A stretch of 64,000 bases of DNA. Origin: Planctomycetota bacterium (GTDB lineage Bacteria > Planctomycetota > Planctomycetia > Pirellulales > Pirellulaceae). The DNA lies in NCBI GenBank assembly GCA_014238905.1, contig JABAAE010000013.1, forward strand, positions 186,001 through 250,000, read 5' to 3'. Shown piece by piece: positions 61,114 through 64,000 of the stretch. The notes under the pieces were generated by a model that saw only the letters and a list, made by a program, of their open reading frames with translations, was not told the DNA's origin and made no database searches. Position 1 is the first letter of the stretch; every line of letters starts with the position of its first letter. The translations under genes were made by a program, and so were the position numbers.

Positions 61114-64000
61114 TCAGTTCAGGCTTGAAAGAAATTCAACCAGATCTCGAATTTCCGAAGCGGAGAGATTTTTTATCAGATCTGCAGGCATCGAGGAAAT
61201 CCCTCTGCCCCTTTGTTCGATCGTCTTTTTTTCAATGGTGACAGTTTTTGATTCGGGTGTCATCAAGACCAGCTGATCATCCGTTTCAGTTTGCAGGATG
61301 CCGCTGTACGTCAGTCCGTCATCGGTGGCCACCAGCACGGTTTCGAAGTTTTTTGCAATCGCTCCGTTGGGATCCACGATGGCTTGCAGCAGGTATTTAC
61401 GATCTTTTTCTTTTCCTATGGATGACAACTCCGGTCCAACCTGACCGCCACGTGCCTCGATCCTGTGGCAGCGCATGCAATAGACGGCCGTTTTTTCAAA
61501 AAAAATGGCTTTGCCTCGGAGTGCATTGCCTCCCTCGAGGCACTCCGAGAATTGGGCTAATGGATCATTGGTCGGTTTGGATTTGCGATAATCGTTCAGC
61601 AGCTGTCGCGTGGACGCCGATCCGATTTTTTCAGCAGCCATCAAAACATCCAACTGTGTATCGATGGGAGTCTTGCCCGCAACCAACGATTGCAGGTTCT
61701 TGACGATGGCGGATTCTGCCGGTGGTCCCATTTGTCCCAAGGTTGCCAATGCGGCTTGTCGTTCGGGTAGGTGTTGGGAGGTAGTCGCTACTTCCAGGGA
61801 TTGCAGGGCCTGTTGAGGTTTTGTTCGCGACAGGATTTCTCTGGCGGCGATCCTGACTTGGGTTGCCGGGTCCAGCATGGCGGTCTGAACCTGTTTTTCA
61901 AGACCTGCGACGTTGAGTGCAGCCATGGCTCGAAGTGCGTCGGCCCTGCTTTTGACATCACCGGTTTGGTTGCCAAAAATTTCGAGCAAAGAAGGTTTGA
62001 TTTCTGTGACGTTCAATGCCGCCGCTGCGTCAATTACCGATTGGGTGAGCTTTGGACCGCCGCTGAGAAGTCCGGGTAAATATTCCTCCAAGGCCATAGC
62101 GGCATCCTTGATGTGCGAATCTTGGCGAAGCTGTGGTCGAAAATCACCCAAAACCCGGTCGCGGTTCCGTGGACGGTTCCAGTTTTTCAGAATGTCGAGT
62201 GCCTCTAATTGCATTTTTTCGCTGGTGGTTCCTGCTGCGGCATATCTGGCGATTGCTTTGGCCTCAGAAATGCCACCGAGAATATAGTTGGCGTTGAGAA
62301 CTCGCCGCATAACAGGTTCGGACTCAATGTTGCGGTCAATTAGTTTTGATATGGCCAGATAACGTTTTGAGGTTGGCTCGGGAAGGTCGTGCAAAGCGCG
62401 AACGGCCTCCAGAACAATTGCTGGTTCGGGATCATTCAGGAATCCAGATGCATCCTGCTTTAACTTGCGAGTTGCAATCATCGCCGCCAGTCTTACAAAA
62501 CGAGACGGGTGCGCCGTCGCCGCATTAAGAAGTTGGCTGTCGCCCAATAAGGCCATGATTCCACCATGCCGAAGGATAGGGTCCTCATCGGCGTTTTCTT
62601 CCAGCATTTGAAAGAGCTTGGAATAATCTTCGGGGTTTCCGATCTGGATTTTTGAAAGAGCCATAGCGGAAAAAAAACGCACCCTGGAATTTTCGTGGTC
62701 GAGGAGTTCGCAGATTTGTTTTGAGTCTGATGGCCTGCCATGTTCACCTATCAGGCGGACGAATTGGGCGACGACTTCTTCATCTTCAGATTGTGCAAGT
62801 TTGCCAAGCTTGGAGAGCAACAATTCGTCCTGATCCTGGCGGAGGATCTGGGCTATCGCCCACAGACTATGGATTCGTGAGAGCGTCGAGCCACGGGTGT
62901 TGTTGGCTACCTTTAATAGCTTGCTTGTTTGGCGTCTATCGGCCAACTCAAACTGCGATTCCTGACGGATCCTTTGGTCAGGGGATTCAAGCAGTGTGAC
63001 TAAACGATCTGCATCCAGATTCTTTAGCCCGGTTGCAAGCAGATTTTTTACCTCTGTGACGGCCATGTCCCGACCGGCCGCCGGGTTGGTATATCGATAG
63101 ATTCGTCCCTTCCCAAGACCATTCCATCCGTTGACCCAATCGGATGCCAGCATGGATCCGTCGGGTGCAAATTGGACATCGGTTATCAACTGTCTCCAAA
63201 AAGGTTTTTCCATGTCGACGACTTCGAAAAACGCGCCTTTGGGTTTTACCCGAAACGTACGAATACCGCTATTTGCAGGTCCACCACGAAAGTCACAGAG
63301 GAAGAATCGTCCCTTGAATTGGTCTCCCAAACCTGTACCCGGGTAGTAGGCCAATCCGGATGGACCATCGGCAATGTTGGCTACCGGTGGCACGATGTAA
63401 GCCGGCGATTTCCCTTTTTGGTAGGGATGCCATAGCTGTTCTCTGTTAAAGGGACCTCGATCAGGTAGATACTGGTAATACATCCGCCATCCCGAGTCGC
63501 TGCCTGGAACAACGAAAACCCAGCGCGCCTTGTCGCCACTGTCAGAATTATTGTCCCCGGTAAAAAGATTTCCAAATTCATCGAACGCCAGCTCCTGAGG
63601 ATTACGCAGTCCCGTTGCGATCACTTCGAGATTACTGCCGTCCAGTTCGCAGCGAAAGACAGCTCCCGATGCGGGGTCTTTCAAGTGAGATTGGCTTGTC
63701 TTTACGTTGTAACCTCGGTCGCCGATGCTAAAGTAAAGTCGCTTATCGGGACCGACAATTAGCCCGTGGGAATCGTGTCCCCTGAAGGCAAACCGCACGC
63801 CGTAACCGGCATGCAGGGAGATTCGATTGTCGGACAGGCCATCGCTGTTTTTGTCTTCGATCATCCAGAGATTCGGAATACACGTGTAATAGACCTTGCC
63901 GTCGTAAGAAAGCACGCCCGCTCCGCTTCCCATCTCGATTTGGTTGAAGCCGTTTGCGAACACAGAAGATGAGTCAGCTCTTCCATCTTGGTCTGAGTCG
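61114..64000 (-). CDS. PVC-type heme-binding dehydrogenase, partial
   Basis: At least 962 residues; the frame stays open to the right edge, so the start lies outside (the GTG at 63963 is internal, preceded in frame by DSDQDGRAD). The visible N-terminal part is the beta-propeller (GAGVLSYDGKVYYTCIPNLW, GLRNPQELAFDEFGNLFTGD). A long run of HEAT-like repeats follows. The C-terminal domain is a cytochrome c with CMRCH, GPELSSIG and a likely distal Met in SSMPADL. It has the same architecture as the gene at 13217-16288 but low sequence similarity, so the two are distant paralogues. The role is probably periplasmic oxidation of sugars or related compounds. Confidence 0.93.
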   Translation of the reverse strand, partial: DSDQDGRADSSSVFANGFNQIEMGSGAGVLSYDGKVYYTCIPNLWMIEDKNSDGLSDNRISLHAGYGVRFAFRGHDSHGLIVGPDKRLYFSIGDRGYNVKTSQSHLKDPASGAVFRCELDGSNLEVIATGLRNPQELAFDEFGNLFTGDNNSDSGDKARWVFVVPGSDSGWRMYYQYLPDRGPFNREQLWHPYQKGKSPAYIVPPVANIADGPSGLAYYPGTGLGDQFKGRFFLCDFRGGPANSGIRTFRVKPKGAFFEVVDMEKPFWRQLITDVQFAPDGSMLASDWVNGWNGLGKGRIYRYTNPAAGRDMAVTEVKNLLATGLKNLDADRLVTLLESPDQRIRQESQFELADRRQTSKLLKVANNTRGSTLSRIHSLWAIAQILRQDQDELLLSKLGKLAQSEDEEVVAQFVRLIGEHGRPSDSKQICELLDHENSRVRFFSAMALSKIQIGNPEDYSKLFQMLEENADEDPILRHGGIMALLGDSQLLNAATAHPSRFVRLAAMIATRKLKQDASGFLNDPEPAIVLEAVRALHDLPEPTSKRYLAISKLIDRNIESEPVMRRVLNANYILGGISEAKAIARYAAAGTTSEKMQLEALDILKNWNRPRNRDRVLGDFRPQLRQDSHIKDAAMALEEYLPGLLSGGPKLTQSVIDAAAALNVTEIKPSLLEIFGNQTGDVKSRADALRAMAALNVAGLEKQVQTAMLDPATQVRIAAREILSRTKPQQALQSLEVATTSQHLPERQAALATLGQMGPPAESAIVKNLQSLVAGKTPIDTQLDVLMAAEKIGSASTRQLLNDYRKSKPTNDPLAQFSECLEGGNALRGKAIFFEKTAVYCMRCHRIEARGGQVGPELSSIGKEKDRKYLLQAIVDPNGAIAKNFETVLVATDDGLTYSGILQTETDDQLVLMTPESKTVTIEKKTIEQRGRGISSMPADLIKNLSASEIRDLVEFLSSLN

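Overview
The window reads as chromosomal DNA of a planctomycete, probably a marine relative of the Pirellulales. The support is family content, not a database search: a DUF1559 prepilin-like protein, a DUF1598 protein, an adjacent DUF1800/DUF1501 pair, two large PVC-type proteins with a C-terminal heme c site, a DUF1080 protein, a secreted sulfatase and a BNR-repeat protein. No phage, transposase, CRISPR array, rRNA or tRNA gene was seen. The layout is loose: short operons separated by gene-free stretches of 0.3-1 kb, several holding 13-19 bp tandem duplications.

Left part (1-13 kb): the start of cysN and all of cysD (sulfate activation) lie on the minus strand. After a 1 kb gene-free stretch comes a complete Bat-type operon on the plus strand: MoxR ATPase, DUF58 protein, a BatD-like membrane protein, BatA, a 1215-residue BatB/BatC fusion, BatD and BatE. 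It probably forms an envelope complex driven by the MoxR ATPase.

13-25 kb: a PVC-type heme-binding protein, a TPR-like secreted protein, an ExbB/TolQ-type channel subunit without an ExbD partner, then a flagellar hook block (fliK, flgD, flgE) followed by a small FlgM-like gene. rpmE and prfA follow on the minus strand.

25-43 kb: a DUF3467 protein, pgk, a CehA-like protein with a degraded metal site, a zinc-ribbon membrane protein, a large BNR-repeat protein, a small zinc-binding protein, the primary sigma factor with a TTG start, two large secreted proteins, and the DUF1800/DUF1501 pair.

43-49 kb: an NtrB/NtrC-like two-component system is divergent from a DUF1559 prepilin-like gene. That gene has a near-perfect sigma-54 promoter, so the three probably form one regulatory unit. 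rplM and rpsI follow, ending at a clear terminator.

49-64 kb: DUF1598 protein, mgtE magnesium transporter, a sulfatase and an esterase, a small secreted protein, metG with altered signature motifs, a DUF1080 protein, and a second PVC-type heme-binding protein that runs off the end of the window.

The best leads are the sigma-54 promoter unit at 47 kb, a nested inverted-repeat structure upstream of the sigma factor gene, the BatB/BatC fusion, the altered motifs in MetRS and the CehA-like protein, and the recurring intergenic minisatellites.
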